From contig JAFRRE010000054.1 of assembly GCA_017428285.1 (NCBI GenBank), forward strand, positions 1 through 40,386: 40,386 bases of DNA, in the 5' to 3' direction. Shown here piece by piece: positions 1 through 8,975 of this stretch (within the stretch, counting starts at the first letter, position 1; each line of letters begins with the position of its first letter). The DNA is from Bacteroidales bacterium. Lineage in GTDB: Bacteria > Bacteroidota > Bacteroidia > Bacteroidales > F082. Below the pieces are notes generated by a model. It had not been told where the DNA came from and made no database searches. It worked only from the letters and a program-made list of their open reading frames with translations. The position numbers and the translations under genes are program-made.

Positions 1-36
1 AATTGTTTGGGGATATTACATCAGGGTAGGATGGTT

Positions 37-86
37 CCAGCAGCCATGTCATGCCAGCCTTTCTGCCCATGTCATCCCTGCGTTGG
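37..86 (+). repeat. Left copy of 50-bp inverted repeat flanking the defence island
   Basis: Aligned by eye to the reverse complement of 16715-16764: 46 of 50 positions match and there are no gaps. The core is built from repeated catgtcat words. Similarity resumes further in: both copies have a cgttggcatgtg word followed by an atctatgg word, although the right side carries an extra unit in between. It probably belongs to a dispersed genomic repeat family, and its inverted placement brackets the whole island. Confidence 0.75.
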
Positions 87-130
87 CATGTGGGGAGCAT
101 GGGATCTATGGGCAGAAAGTCAGTAGAGGT

Positions 131-204
131 CTATGGCTGCGTCCTACAAGAATCCGCCCTTCTCAATATGAAAACCTGACATTGCATATCGGGGTGTGGT
201 AGGG
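131..204 (+). repeat. 74-bp direct repeat, copy 1
   Basis: Matches 2187-2260 at 70 of 74 positions in the same orientation. Three of the four mismatches lie in the first 14 bp. The two copies bracket the DUF262-DUF1524 gene at 291-1967, so that gene looks like a cassette between direct repeats. No open reading frame or transposase signature was seen inside the repeat. Confidence 0.8.
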
Positions 205-290
205 TCATCCCTTCGGGACCGAAGTATCACTACAACTTTGTATAAAAGACACGCTAGCCTTCCTCGAAATTTCTGTGAGGTTCAACAAAA

Positions 291-1967
291 TTAGAAGTCT
301 ATTTTCCAAATGCTCTTAGCGCAGTTCCCCATTTGTTGTTGTCTTCTGTTTATGGCATCAGCATTCCACTCAGAATAATCCTCAGGAATCGATTTCGTGG
401 TTTCAAAAGCAGACTGGCTAAAAACCTCTTTTTTGTCAGAATAAGGTTTGTTTTCCAAATCTCTATTGTATGCTTTTTCAAGCAAACAAAGATTTCCCAA
501 TCGATAAATCAGTGAATCAAATTCATAATTGTTATCACCCCACTCTTCACCTGGGTTTTGAGGCAGTATATGCTCTACCGTATCAGTTTCACTATTAAAA
601 TTCACATCTCTTGAACCGCCTTTAAACCTCTCATATTTGCCCAAAATATAACGGACAATTTTGTTGTTCCTCGAATTTTCAATAAAACTCTTATGGTTGA
701 AAATTGGCAAAAACTCATTATCGTCCACATAAACATCTTTCAACAATACGCGAGAGTAATTCTTATCAGCAGAGATCCGAATAGCGATGGTATTGTAAAC
801 GCGTTCAATGTCATTAGGATTCTTAGCACAAATCACGCTATAGCGGAATCCGATAACGATCACATCATTCAGTAATCTTCCAAACGTGCCGAAATCCAAA
901 GTCTTATATGCAGCCATCAATAAAGAATAAGGCTGTTTCAAGTTAAACAGGTTCAGCAATTCAATATTCTCAGCTATGTCTCTATTGCCATGCCACAATT
1001 CGTCATTAGCATTTCGCAAAGCCATATACACATCACTATAGCCCATCATTTCGTTGATCAGAGCAAAAACCTCAGAATCGGTCTTTATCTTGTCACGGAT
1101 AGCTTTAAACAAATCACTGGATCTTACAGTCTTGTTCTTTGAGTTCCAATAATAACGGATGAAATCTGGCAGTTTTTCCGCTTGTATGTTTTTGGTAAGC
1201 GACGACCATTTCTCTTCCAGCGTCAATATCCTATCGGGATGTGATGACGTATTGTCCACCAACGAAAACAGATAATTCTTCAACAAGTCAGCTGACGACA
1301 ACTGGACTCCGCGAGCATTCAATGTTTCAAAGACTTTAAAAGCATTCATTTCGTTGCTCACTCGAATAATGGTGAAATACAGGTTATCAACGATATAAGT
1401 AATAAACTCGGCATACTCTCGCCCAGATTGGAACTTGTTGATCAGCTGACGTTCATACCATTCAAAGCATTTCTTCATCAGCTTTTCTGTATATGAAGTA
1501 TTGCGCAGTCTTAATTCGCCCAACTTGACAATGTACTCCTTGTAATACCCATCATTGTTCCGATTCAACACCAGGATATTGTCATATTCAAGGCTAACAG
1601 GATCGACATTGCCAATATATGTGTCTTTTAGGGTCTTTATGCGTTGTTCATTTTCCTCGACCTCAATTCCTTTGTCAATCAACCCTTGAATTGACTTGAT
1701 GGCAGCTAGGATGATCATAGTTATGGTAGTAAACCTCTGCTGGCCATCAATTACCAAGCAGTCCTTACCGTTCAAAGTTTGCAACACCAAATAACCCATG
1801 TAGTGTTCTCCTTTCTCGGCAATCATACTTTCAATATCCTGCCATAGATCGTCCCACTGCTCCATATCCCAAGAATAATCTCTTTGGAACTTAGGAATAA
1901 TATATTTTCCACCACTTCTGATAAGTGAACCGAAATGGTTTGTCGTTGAATCTTGGATACCAATCAT
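291..1967 (-). CDS. DUF262-DUF1524 nuclease, SspE/GmrSD-like
   Basis: A 558-aa protein. The N-terminal DUF262 domain has IPKFQRDYSW (residues 24-33) and DGQQRFTT (74-81), the DGQQR-type NTPase/modification-sensing motif. The C-terminal DUF1524 HNH-type nuclease has TVEHILPQNP near residue 463, followed by the usual GNLCLL segment. This architecture is that of GmrSD type IV restriction enzymes and of SspE, which senses phosphorothioate DNA and nicks phage DNA. Its place downstream of an sspBCD-like operon favours an SspE-like role, but it is shorter than the SspE proteins I know of, so a generic modification-dependent nuclease is possible. It has its own promoter, is 436 bp from the next gene and sits between 74-bp direct repeats, so it was probably acquired separately. 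The ATG at 1967 precedes a normal DUF262 start. Confidence 0.85.
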   Translation of the reverse strand: MIGIQDSTTNHFGSLIRSGGKYIIPKFQRDYSWDMEQWDDLWQDIESMIAEKGEHYMGYLVLQTLNGKDCLVIDGQQRFTTITMIILAAIKSIQGLIDKGIEVEENEQRIKTLKDTYIGNVDPVSLEYDNILVLNRNNDGYYKEYIVKLGELRLRNTSYTEKLMKKCFEWYERQLINKFQSGREYAEFITYIVDNLYFTIIRVSNEMNAFKVFETLNARGVQLSSADLLKNYLFSLVDNTSSHPDRILTLEEKWSSLTKNIQAEKLPDFIRYYWNSKNKTVRSSDLFKAIRDKIKTDSEVFALINEMMGYSDVYMALRNANDELWHGNRDIAENIELLNLFNLKQPYSLLMAAYKTLDFGTFGRLLNDVIVIGFRYSVICAKNPNDIERVYNTIAIRISADKNYSRVLLKDVYVDDNEFLPIFNHKSFIENSRNNKIVRYILGKYERFKGGSRDVNFNSETDTVEHILPQNPGEEWGDNNYEFDSLIYRLGNLCLLEKAYNRDLENKPYSDKKEVFSQSAFETTKSIPEDYSEWNADAINRRQQQMGNCAKSIWKIDF

Positions 1968-1994
1968 ATTTCTCTTCTATTTAGATATACGTTG

Positions 1995-2002
1995 CAAAAG
2001 TA
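1995..2002 (-). promoter_or_regulatory. Candidate -7 box for the DUF262-DUF1524 gene
   Basis: On the minus strand this reads TACTTTTG, matching the Bacteroidota TAnnTTTG -7 consensus, 28 bp upstream of the ATG. No clear TTTG -33 element was seen at the usual distance. Confidence 0.5.
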
Positions 2003-2403
2003 CTAATTATTCACAAATGCCTGTTTAAGAATTATAATTTTCAATTGTCCCACCAAAGATTAATGTTACCAATCTACATCTATGGTGAGCATGGTTTTCC
2101 AAAAGCATCCTATTATCCGAATGAGGTTGTAATGCCGCTGCAGCATGCCATGTCATACCAACGCTAGCCTGCGCGACGGCGGGTATCTATGGCTACGGCA
2201 TACAAGAATCCGCCCTTCTCAATATGAAAACCCGACATTGCATATCGGGGTGTGGTAGGGACGTCCTTTGACTCCGTCGAATCTTCGATTTCAGGACTCT
2301 GATGCACTCATTCCCACGAAACGACAATGTCCTTGCCCCTTGCCGTCATGGCGGGCCCAGACCTGCGATCTCCTACACCGCAAGAGGGGCATTTTAAACG
2401 AGA
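2003..2403. other. Gene-free gap holding dispersed repeat debris
   Basis: This 400-bp gap between the last operon gene and the DUF262 gene contains no convincing coding region. It carries a catgtcat-type unit near 2146-2160, the second 74-bp direct repeat (2187-2260), and after it segments resembling the common Bacteroidota dispersed repeats (tcgaatcttcgatttc near 2278, and gtcatggcgggcc near 2343). The gap looks like a junction between the core operon and the DUF262 cassette. Confidence 0.6.
2187..2260 (+). repeat. 74-bp direct repeat, copy 2
   Basis: Same orientation as 131-204, with four substitutions and no gaps. It is preceded by a catgtcat-containing unit, as copy 1 is, so the duplicated block may be longer but degenerate at its left end. 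Confidence 0.8.
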
Positions 2404-3006
2404 CTAATCCAACGGCTCTGGTGCATCTTCAGATTCATCGTCCTTTTCTTGTTTAGGGCGAGTCAGGTCTTTAAAGATGTCAAGGAATGAGTTCTTGTTA
2501 TAGAAATAACCTTCATCTTCCTTTAGTTTTTCAGCCAACACCGATAGACCATAATTGATATACTCTTCCATCGTGAGCATCAGCATGTTCACCGTTTCGT
2601 TTACCGTCCGTTGGCCCTTGTCGAGGGCAATCCAATCAATGTCAGGGGTACGAGCCACCAACGACAGAAATATGTACTCCCTGAGTTTCGGATATGCCTT
2701 TCTCCCTTTCTTTGAATCCAAATTGCCCCAATACTGGATTGGCTGACCACAATCTTTTATGTCAACATAATCGCCAAAAGGCTTTTGCTTTTTTGAATAC
2801 AAACCGATGAAATAGGCCATGATAAGCACTTCGTAGGCGGCTCCCAGTATTTTGCCCTTAGCGTCAGAGACGGCATTGGTTCCAACACCAAAATCAGCAA
2901 GCGGCTTAATCACTTCGGTTTCATAGTGTTTTTCGTATGACGGGGTTTTTCTTCCCCACACATCGAAAATGTCTTCACGATATTTGTTGTTGCTACTAAT
3001 TGGCAT
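2404..3006 (-). CDS. Unknown protein at the 3' end of the Ssp-like operon
   Basis: I do not recognise this family. From the ATG at 3006 it is 200 aa; the frame stays open upstream to a GTG at 3111, with ATGs at 3033 and 3063, but those versions overlap the preceding gene's end. The chosen start lies 10 bp after that gene's stop. The protein is soluble and has no signal peptide. It has a conserved-looking centre rich in aromatic residues (AYEVLIMAYFIGLYSKKQKPFG), helical segments, and an acidic C-terminus (DDESEDAPEPLD). Its position after the SMC-like ATPase suggests a partner of the helicase/79-aa/ATPase module, possibly equivalent to one of the SspFGH-type components. The start is uncertain. 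Confidence 0.7.
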   Translation of the reverse strand: MPISSNNKYREDIFDVWGRKTPSYEKHYETEVIKPLADFGVGTNAVSDAKGKILGAAYEVLIMAYFIGLYSKKQKPFGDYVDIKDCGQPIQYWGNLDSKKGRKAYPKLREYIFLSLVARTPDIDWIALDKGQRTVNETVNMLMLTMEEYINYGLSVLAEKLKEDEGYFYNKNSFLDIFKDLTRPKQEKDDESEDAPEPLD

Positions 3007-3016
3007 GGCTTTGGAT

Positions 3017-5176
3017 TTAGATGGATTCAACATAGGTTTGAATGGTGGACAGGTCTTTTTCATCAAAAGGCCGTGCTTTTTCGATTCGGTATTTCTTTGC
3101 GTCAATCTCACTTAGACGCAGTCTGTCCAAAGTAGAATTACCTTCGGAGTCTTCAACGAGGAAACTCTTGGTGACGATTATGGTCTGTTTGTTAATTCCA
3201 GCAATCACACCAAAAAAGTCGCTTTCCTTTGCCGCCGTAAACGATGACGTAGGAGCATCGAAGATTAGAGGATAATCGTTTTCGTGTTTGACGGTAGTCA
3301 ATTTGGCCACCGCAAACAGCAACGACATGTACATAGTAGTCTTCAAGGCTGTGTTGGCATTGTATATGCGTGAGCCGTCTGCATCAATCAAAATAATCTC
3401 AGCGCTTGAATTGGGCTTTTCGACGATTTGCGCATAGCCTCTGAAATCGCCTTTATTCAAGAGTCCAAGGTACTCATTGGTTACCTCTTCAAGTTGATCC
3501 AAGAAATCTCTCTTGTTCTTTTTCTTGGCTGATACAAACGAATCAAGTATTCTCCTGATGGCTTGGCTTGTCCTACTGTACATTGCGGCAGAAGAGTCTT
3601 CTGAAATCTTAGAAAATTGCTCTTGATAACCCTCCAGTGTTTCGGCATGCTTCTTGATTTGAGCTTCCAAGAAATCCGAACGACGTTCAGCATCAGACCT
3701 TGCTTTCCACCATTCTGATATTTTGTTGTATGCTGAGACAAGATCTTCTTCCGAAAGACCGTCTGTTTGGGCAAGAATGCGTTTCTTCTTCTCTTCTTCT
3801 TGTTCGATATTATACGAAATCCTGTCTATTGTCTCATGTTTCTTTAGATTATCTCTTATTGCATTATCAATAAAATCATTCAACCTATTCAGGAACTTCA
3901 TATTGTTGTGAAGAATTGAATATCTGTCATACAGTTCCTTTATGTAAGCGTTTTTGAACAACGGTTCCACCTCAACCTCTTTTTCTTCCTCACTTTCCAA
4001 GGAGGCCAAATAGTCTTCGAGACGCTTTTTCATGAAAAGATAAGGTTCGGATCCTTTAGGTGCCGGCCGTCCGCAAACTTTACAAAACTCCTCGTCCAAC
4101 ATCTCCCGCATGGTATTCTCATCGGGAATGTCAATCGCCAAAGGAACATGGCCATGGCTTAAATCCCTGTTGATTTGAGCAACAATCTTCTTGGCACCAA
4201 TTTCCTGGTCGTACTTGCTTTGCTGCTTCCGCTGTTCTTTATCAAGACCACCAACCAAATCCCGGTATTCCTCAGCGATTGGCTCGTAGCCCATAAGTAT
4301 CCACATATCATCCAACAAACGGAAGGTGTAGTTCTCATTGAGCTCTTTTTGCGCCTGCTCTTTTTGTGCTTTTAGGTTTGTCAGTCTTGAATTGGTATCA
4401 ACCAATAAACTTGACGCCTCTTTATTTTTCTCGATTTCCTCAAGCCATGTTTGAAAATTGACGGCTTCATTACGTTTGTTCTGCAACTCTGTTTCCAATT
4501 CACCGATTTTCCTTTCTTCTCCAGTGATTAGGCTTCGCAAGCGTTGCGCCTCGCTTGAGTTTTTCCTGTCGGCTCTTATGGCATTGTCTGTAGCTTTTTC
4601 CGCCCAAGTTTTAGCATTTTCCATGAAAAGCAGATATGGGTCGAAATCACGAATCTGACTGAACGTTTCAACAAGATAGCTCATCGCATCATCATTCTTG
4701 AAAATGTCCAAATTCTGTTCGCCCTTAAATAGGCAGTATTTCCTGATAGATGGAGCAAAATCACGATCAAATTGGCGAATTGCAGCCGCTCCATTTTCCA
4801 TATCTTTCTCCACTCCTTTTTGGATGTACAAATCGTATGCAAAATTGGATGTGGAGATTTCCCCGCTTAAGCTTTTTGTAAACTTAAAAGACTTTTGAAT
4901 TAGCCTTTCGCTACCGTCATTGACGTATGTCATTGAGACTCTGACATAGGCTGATTCCGAATCCATGAGTTCGGAGATTTTCTTCTTGGAAATATATTTG
5001 TTGTCGGCCTTTGGCAAAGAACCAACGGTATCAAACAGCCATTCGACAGCCTCGAACAAAGTTGTCTTTCCATCACCGTTTGCACCTATGATCAGGGTCA
5101 GGCCATTGCCAATATCAATGGAGTTTTCTCCGTAATAACTCCTGAAATTTTCTATAGTTAGATTCTTGATAATCAT
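3017..5176 (-). CDS. SMC/DndD-like ATPase with CxxC hook
   Basis: A 719-aa Rad50/SMC-type ATPase resembling DndD. It begins at the fold (MIIKNLTIENFRSYYG), with Walker A GANGDGKTT at residues 31-39. Long heptad-like coiled coils surround a CKVCG motif near residue 365, the position of a zinc-hook-like CxxC. The C-terminal half of the ATPase has Walker B PLIFDAPTSS near 635-640 and a following D-loop-like segment. DndD-type ATPases act in phosphorothioation and its linked restriction. Here the upstream neighbours are a 79-aa protein (4-bp ATGA overlap) and a helicase, so I place it in the restriction rather than the modification module. This inference rests on the order, because the PP-loop protein is four genes away. 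Confidence 0.85.
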   Translation of the reverse strand: MIIKNLTIENFRSYYGENSIDIGNGLTLIIGANGDGKTTLFEAVEWLFDTVGSLPKADNKYISKKKISELMDSESAYVRVSMTYVNDGSERLIQKSFKFTKSLSGEISTSNFAYDLYIQKGVEKDMENGAAAIRQFDRDFAPSIRKYCLFKGEQNLDIFKNDDAMSYLVETFSQIRDFDPYLLFMENAKTWAEKATDNAIRADRKNSSEAQRLRSLITGEERKIGELETELQNKRNEAVNFQTWLEEIEKNKEASSLLVDTNSRLTNLKAQKEQAQKELNENYTFRLLDDMWILMGYEPIAEEYRDLVGGLDKEQRKQQSKYDQEIGAKKIVAQINRDLSHGHVPLAIDIPDENTMREMLDEEFCKVCGRPAPKGSEPYLFMKKRLEDYLASLESEEEKEVEVEPLFKNAYIKELYDRYSILHNNMKFLNRLNDFIDNAIRDNLKKHETIDRISYNIEQEEEKKKRILAQTDGLSEEDLVSAYNKISEWWKARSDAERRSDFLEAQIKKHAETLEGYQEQFSKISEDSSAAMYSRTSQAIRRILDSFVSAKKKNKRDFLDQLEEVTNEYLGLLNKGDFRGYAQIVEKPNSSAEIILIDADGSRIYNANTALKTTMYMSLLFAVAKLTTVKHENDYPLIFDAPTSSFTAAKESDFFGVIAGINKQTIIVTKSFLVEDSEGNSTLDRLRLSEIDAKKYRIEKARPFDEKDLSTIQTYVESI

Positions 5177-5412
5177 GCCAAAAGATTGTCATTAAGATAC
5201 TTGAAAACAGTTTGGTAAACACGCTTTTGTTCGCTTGGGTCATCGGAGCCATTTAACTCAACGATGATTTTGGCGACGGCTGAAACGATTGCATTGCTAG
5301 AGTTAATCGCTTCATATACACCTTCATCATAGTCTTTTCGGGTGTATTCATATAGTTCTTGTAACTTGGGGTCATCTAAGACCATTTGTAACATTTTGTC
5401 TTTCTGTGTCAT
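5173..5412 (-). CDS. 79-aa unknown protein between helicase and SMC-like ATPase
   Basis: A small acidic, mostly helical protein (LDDPKLQELYEYTRKDYDEG, then VAKIIVELNGSDDPSEQKRV). No motif was recognised. It is translationally coupled on both sides: its ATG overlaps the helicase stop by 4 bp and its stop overlaps the next ATG by 4 bp. That bracketing makes it a genuine gene and a probable subunit or adaptor. It occupies the place where a small subunit such as DndE or SspG might be expected, but I see no DndE-like sequence and do not assign it. Confidence 0.75.
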   Translation of the reverse strand: MTQKDKMLQMVLDDPKLQELYEYTRKDYDEGVYEAINSSNAIVSAVAKIIVELNGSDDPSEQKRVYQTVFKYLNDNLLA

Positions 5413-7718
5413 ACTATATGATCATTATTATACATATTCAAACCATAATGCTCCATAACCGATTTCAACTCAAGTTGGGAATACGATGGGTTTTCAGAGA
5501 GCAATGAGAAATTCTTAACGCGCATCAGTTCTCCTTTTAATAACGCCCGTTCCATCCTAAAACTATCAGAGCCTGGATTCACTTCGGGAGCGACAACAAG
5601 GTCGTGTATTTCGGCCATGAATTTGTCTGGGTGCTTTCGCAAGATACGACCTCTACGTTGGATGAATTGTCGCGGGTTGCCCGTGCTTGCACAAAAGATG
5701 GCCAATTCACTTCTTGGGACATCAACACCTTCATCAAGACATTTCATGGAAGTTAATACTTGCAGTTTACCTGAAGCAAAATCACTCAATACTTTGTCTC
5801 GGTTTTTCTGTCCTGAGACAAACTTTTTAACCGTGATAAACTTGTCCAATTTCATCACCGCTTCCGTATAATCGTCTATCAAGCGGTCAGAAACAATATC
5901 ATCGGCCACTTGGTCTGCACTGTCGAAAACATCCGAATCGGCAATGTAATCGGGCTTGGTTCCTTCAGGAACATAGACAAGAGAGTATTTTAGGTTACCT
6001 TTCTTCTGGTATCGTTCATGGATGATTTGATTGAATGCCGTTAATTTGTTGGCTGCCTTATGAACAATACGCTTGCGAGCCAACAACATACTCATCAAAA
6101 TATCATCTTTGTTTTCAAAAGAGTTAGTGTTGAAATTGAAATACTTAGAGATTTTCAACGACAATTCCACGTATTTTTGGAACTCATCATCGGTCAATCG
6201 AATCAGATGTGGATAGTAGAAGTAACGGCAAAGAACGCCATTCTCAATGGCTTCTTCCATCGAATACTCGTATGTATATTGTTTCTCAGCCCCAAAGAAT
6301 CTAAACAGTTTCCTGTTTGTGTCATCATCAAACTGCCGCTCTGGAGTTGCCGATAGTCCTATGCGGCGCAGATACTTGATGTCGCCTATGCGTTTCATAA
6401 TCGTTGGCGAACCCATATTGTGAGCTTCATCGGCAATCAATAAGACTTTTGACTTTTCAAAACCATTCAGAATATCAAAGACATTACCCCTTGTGAAAGA
6501 TGCGTATGTGGAAATAATGATAAAGTTTTGCGAAGACTCTTTTGCTTTTTTGTACTCTTCAGCCATTTGAAGACGTTCTATCCTTGAGCGCCATTCAGAG
6601 TTTTTGGAGTAAACCTTGATGACATTGGAGAAATGGAATTTTTCACATTCCTGTTCCCATTGATTTACTAGGGTGATGGTAGGCACAAGAATGATAGCCT
6701 TATAATAACCATTCCGTTTGTATATCTCCAATAGGCAATTCAGCGAAGTAATGGTCTTACCCGTACCTGTCGCCATAGCGAAAAGCCCCTTTTGGTTGTT
6801 GGCTTTCCAGTTTTCAAAGGCTTGATTTTGATAGTCCCTGGGGCCTGTGGGGTATGGGAAACATGGTTCAACTTCTTGCTTTATAACACTTCCGCTCTTG
6901 CCAACCTTTTCTTTTTTCAACTTGTCAATAGCCGCAGTGACTCTTTGCTTGGCTTTTTCCAAGGCGCTTTTCACGGAAGTAGGCAAATCTTCCTCTTTAG
7001 TACGCCGATCTATCAGTTTGTATTCGTCTTCGAGCAACGAGGGCAAGGATTTGTCCTTGAAACCATCAACAAGTTGCGTCCTCACTTGGTCTGTCTTCAT
7101 ATAGACAACCGTTTCATCCATACCATCGAAGACCTTTTCAAAGTCTTCTTTAATGGCTCTTGCCTTTTCAGATTCAATGCTTCCATCCCATTCACATGAC
7201 ACGGTAAGGCTCTCAATATTATCAACCAACGCTGTCCGAGAGAAGTTGCATGAACCATCAAACGCCACATAGTCCTTTCCGTCGCCAAAAACGCCAGTTT
7301 TTGTGTGTGAAATACCAATGCCTTCTTTTGGTGCCACTATTTTCACTTCAAGTCTACTATTTCGAATGAGCCAAGAAAGACATTCAAAGAAATGTGCGTC
7401 ACGTTCCGAGAGGGTGGATTTCAGCTTTTCCAAATCGTCAAGGTCAAAAAAGGGCAGGTTGTCTAACGTTCCATTGACAAAAGCGGCTTTGTCTTGTTCG
7501 GTCAAAATGTCGTTAATAATCAGCCTCATTCGCCCCCCGTTGTACAGAAAAGATGCAAAGCCATCGGCCAGTACATTGATTGCTGATGATGAGAAAAAGC
7601 CCAACATCAAATCAAACTGGGTTGAATTACATAGGCATTCCGAAAAGAAACCTACTGGTTCCCATTGGGAGCGCGATTTGTAGCGGCGGTGTGGCGGATA
7701 TGGGATTTCTTTGAGCAC
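5409..7718 (-). CDS. PLD-family nuclease fused to SF2 helicase (phosphorothioation-linked restriction type)
   Basis: A 769-aa protein. Residues ~25-210 are a phospholipase-D-like domain with one HxK motif (H138, K140) and GSCNF (155-159). Residues ~285-700 are a DEAD/DEAH SF2 helicase: Walker A MATGTGKT (315-322), DEAH (430-433), SAT (456-458), and motif VI QRRGRILR near 690. This PLD-helicase layout is the one found in restriction proteins linked to DNA phosphorothioation. It should translocate on DNA and cut or nick through the PLD site, which normally needs two HKD motifs and so probably dimerises. The start is GTG, one base after the preceding stop; the next ATG in frame (residue 38) would remove part of the PLD fold. 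It overlaps the 79-aa gene by 4 bp. Confidence 0.85.
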   Translation of the reverse strand: MLKEIPYPPHRRYKSRSQWEPVGFFSECLCNSTQFDLMLGFFSSSAINVLADGFASFLYNGGRMRLIINDILTEQDKAAFVNGTLDNLPFFDLDDLEKLKSTLSERDAHFFECLSWLIRNSRLEVKIVAPKEGIGISHTKTGVFGDGKDYVAFDGSCNFSRTALVDNIESLTVSCEWDGSIESEKARAIKEDFEKVFDGMDETVVYMKTDQVRTQLVDGFKDKSLPSLLEDEYKLIDRRTKEEDLPTSVKSALEKAKQRVTAAIDKLKKEKVGKSGSVIKQEVEPCFPYPTGPRDYQNQAFENWKANNQKGLFAMATGTGKTITSLNCLLEIYKRNGYYKAIILVPTITLVNQWEQECEKFHFSNVIKVYSKNSEWRSRIERLQMAEEYKKAKESSQNFIIISTYASFTRGNVFDILNGFEKSKVLLIADEAHNMGSPTIMKRIGDIKYLRRIGLSATPERQFDDDTNRKLFRFFGAEKQYTYEYSMEEAIENGVLCRYFYYPHLIRLTDDEFQKYVELSLKISKYFNFNTNSFENKDDILMSMLLARKRIVHKAANKLTAFNQIIHERYQKKGNLKYSLVYVPEGTKPDYIADSDVFDSADQVADDIVSDRLIDDYTEAVMKLDKFITVKKFVSGQKNRDKVLSDFASGKLQVLTSMKCLDEGVDVPRSELAIFCASTGNPRQFIQRRGRILRKHPDKFMAEIHDLVVAPEVNPGSDSFRMERALLKGELMRVKNFSLLSENPSYSQLELKSVMEHYGLNMYNNDHIV

Positions 7719-7719
7719 T

Positions 7720-8973
7720 TTATAAGGTAATTGAGTTTATGCGTTGTCTTGCTTCTTGAGCATCTATATTATAGACGGTCGCATACTTGTTAATCATTTG
7801 ACTTTTCTCTTTTTCCGTCAAAACACTAGCGTCAATCATATGCAATAACAAATAATAAACTAATGATTGGTTTCTCATCAGCATTCTATTAGTACGAGGA
7901 TTCCACAGAATCATATCCCACATATCTGAGTGGACATTGCGATCCAAATTTGAATAACCTCTAATTATCTCATCATAAGTCTTTTGCGAACTCAATTTTA
8001 TTCTTGCAACAGCTTCAACAAACGGCAATAAACCTATTGGACGGAAAAACAAGTTCCCACCATTTTCAGTAGAACGCAGTTCTTCTGCTGGATTATTTGA
8101 ATTATCATTTTTGTAATCTCTAATCTCCTCAAACGTTAATTGCATACAATCCCAAAATCCTGTTAACAACCGATTGAATTCATTTATTATTTCATCCGAC
8201 GGTCTATACTTTAAAGTATCATTTAATTGGGTTTTATTGTAATTTTTTTGCTCTTTTTGACAAATGTAAGTTCTGTAAATAGCTTTATGACAATCATATA
8301 GGGTCATTAATGAAGTAAAAGCTTCTTTGTCTGATTGTGGCATAGACTTACTATTACTTATTTTTATTCTATTACACATAAACAAAGAATAAGTTTCCAA
8401 CAATTCTCGAGTCACAATTGCAACAATATCATCTTCATCTAGAGCTATGATGTCGCCCAACCTAACAGGCTTTATATATCTATTAAGTGTTGAAAAAATT
8501 CTTCTTGATTTTTCCATTCCTTCTGGTGTGTTTTGATGACCAATTAGCATAACGCTAATAGTTTCTTTCCCTAATTCTTCATTTTCCGATACAGCCGCCC
8601 TTATTCCCTCTACTCTATGTTGACCATCGACTGGGAAAATCTTTTCTTGTCCTGTTAATTCCAACAATCCTACATTGTAATATGATTCTTCATCTATCTC
8701 AAAACGCACTTCTTTCCACATGGGATCACCGTCATAAATTGCAAGAACTAGACTATCAAAAAAACGATCTTCTCTTTTTAGGATATAATCCTTGATTTTA
8801 ATATAATTATCCGTTAATGAACGCTGGATTTGTTCTTTTAAAGAATTTGCTGTATGTAACTCCCCATCTACTTTTTTCACCATTGTACTAATTTGTTTAA
8901 ATGTCAAGGTAGTACAATAGAACACAGTGTTTCCTATTTTTCCTCTGATTGCTGGTATTTTTATTGCTTCCAT
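7720..8973 (-). CDS. DGQHR-domain protein, DndB-like
   Basis: From the ATG at 8973 the protein is 417 aa; a TTG two codons earlier is possible. It contains the DGQHR motif that defines the DndB/DGQHR family, within FPVDGQHRVEG at about residue 116. DndB is the transcriptional regulator of dnd operons and binds DNA upstream of them; other DGQHR proteins accompany phosphorothioation genes without tested roles. Here it could regulate the operon or sense modification. The gene is noticeably more A+T-rich than sspC or the helicase. It starts two bases after the GIY-YIG stop, and the two A+T-rich genes may have entered together. Confidence 0.85.
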   Translation of the reverse strand: MEAIKIPAIRGKIGNTVFYCTTLTFKQISTMVKKVDGELHTANSLKEQIQRSLTDNYIKIKDYILKREDRFFDSLVLAIYDGDPMWKEVRFEIDEESYYNVGLLELTGQEKIFPVDGQHRVEGIRAAVSENEELGKETISVMLIGHQNTPEGMEKSRRIFSTLNRYIKPVRLGDIIALDEDDIVAIVTRELLETYSLFMCNRIKISNSKSMPQSDKEAFTSLMTLYDCHKAIYRTYICQKEQKNYNKTQLNDTLKYRPSDEIINEFNRLLTGFWDCMQLTFEEIRDYKNDNSNNPAEELRSTENGGNLFFRPIGLLPFVEAVARIKLSSQKTYDEIIRGYSNLDRNVHSDMWDMILWNPRTNRMLMRNQSLVYYLLLHMIDASVLTEKEKSQMINKYATVYNIDAQEARQRINSITL

Positions 8974-8975
8974 AC

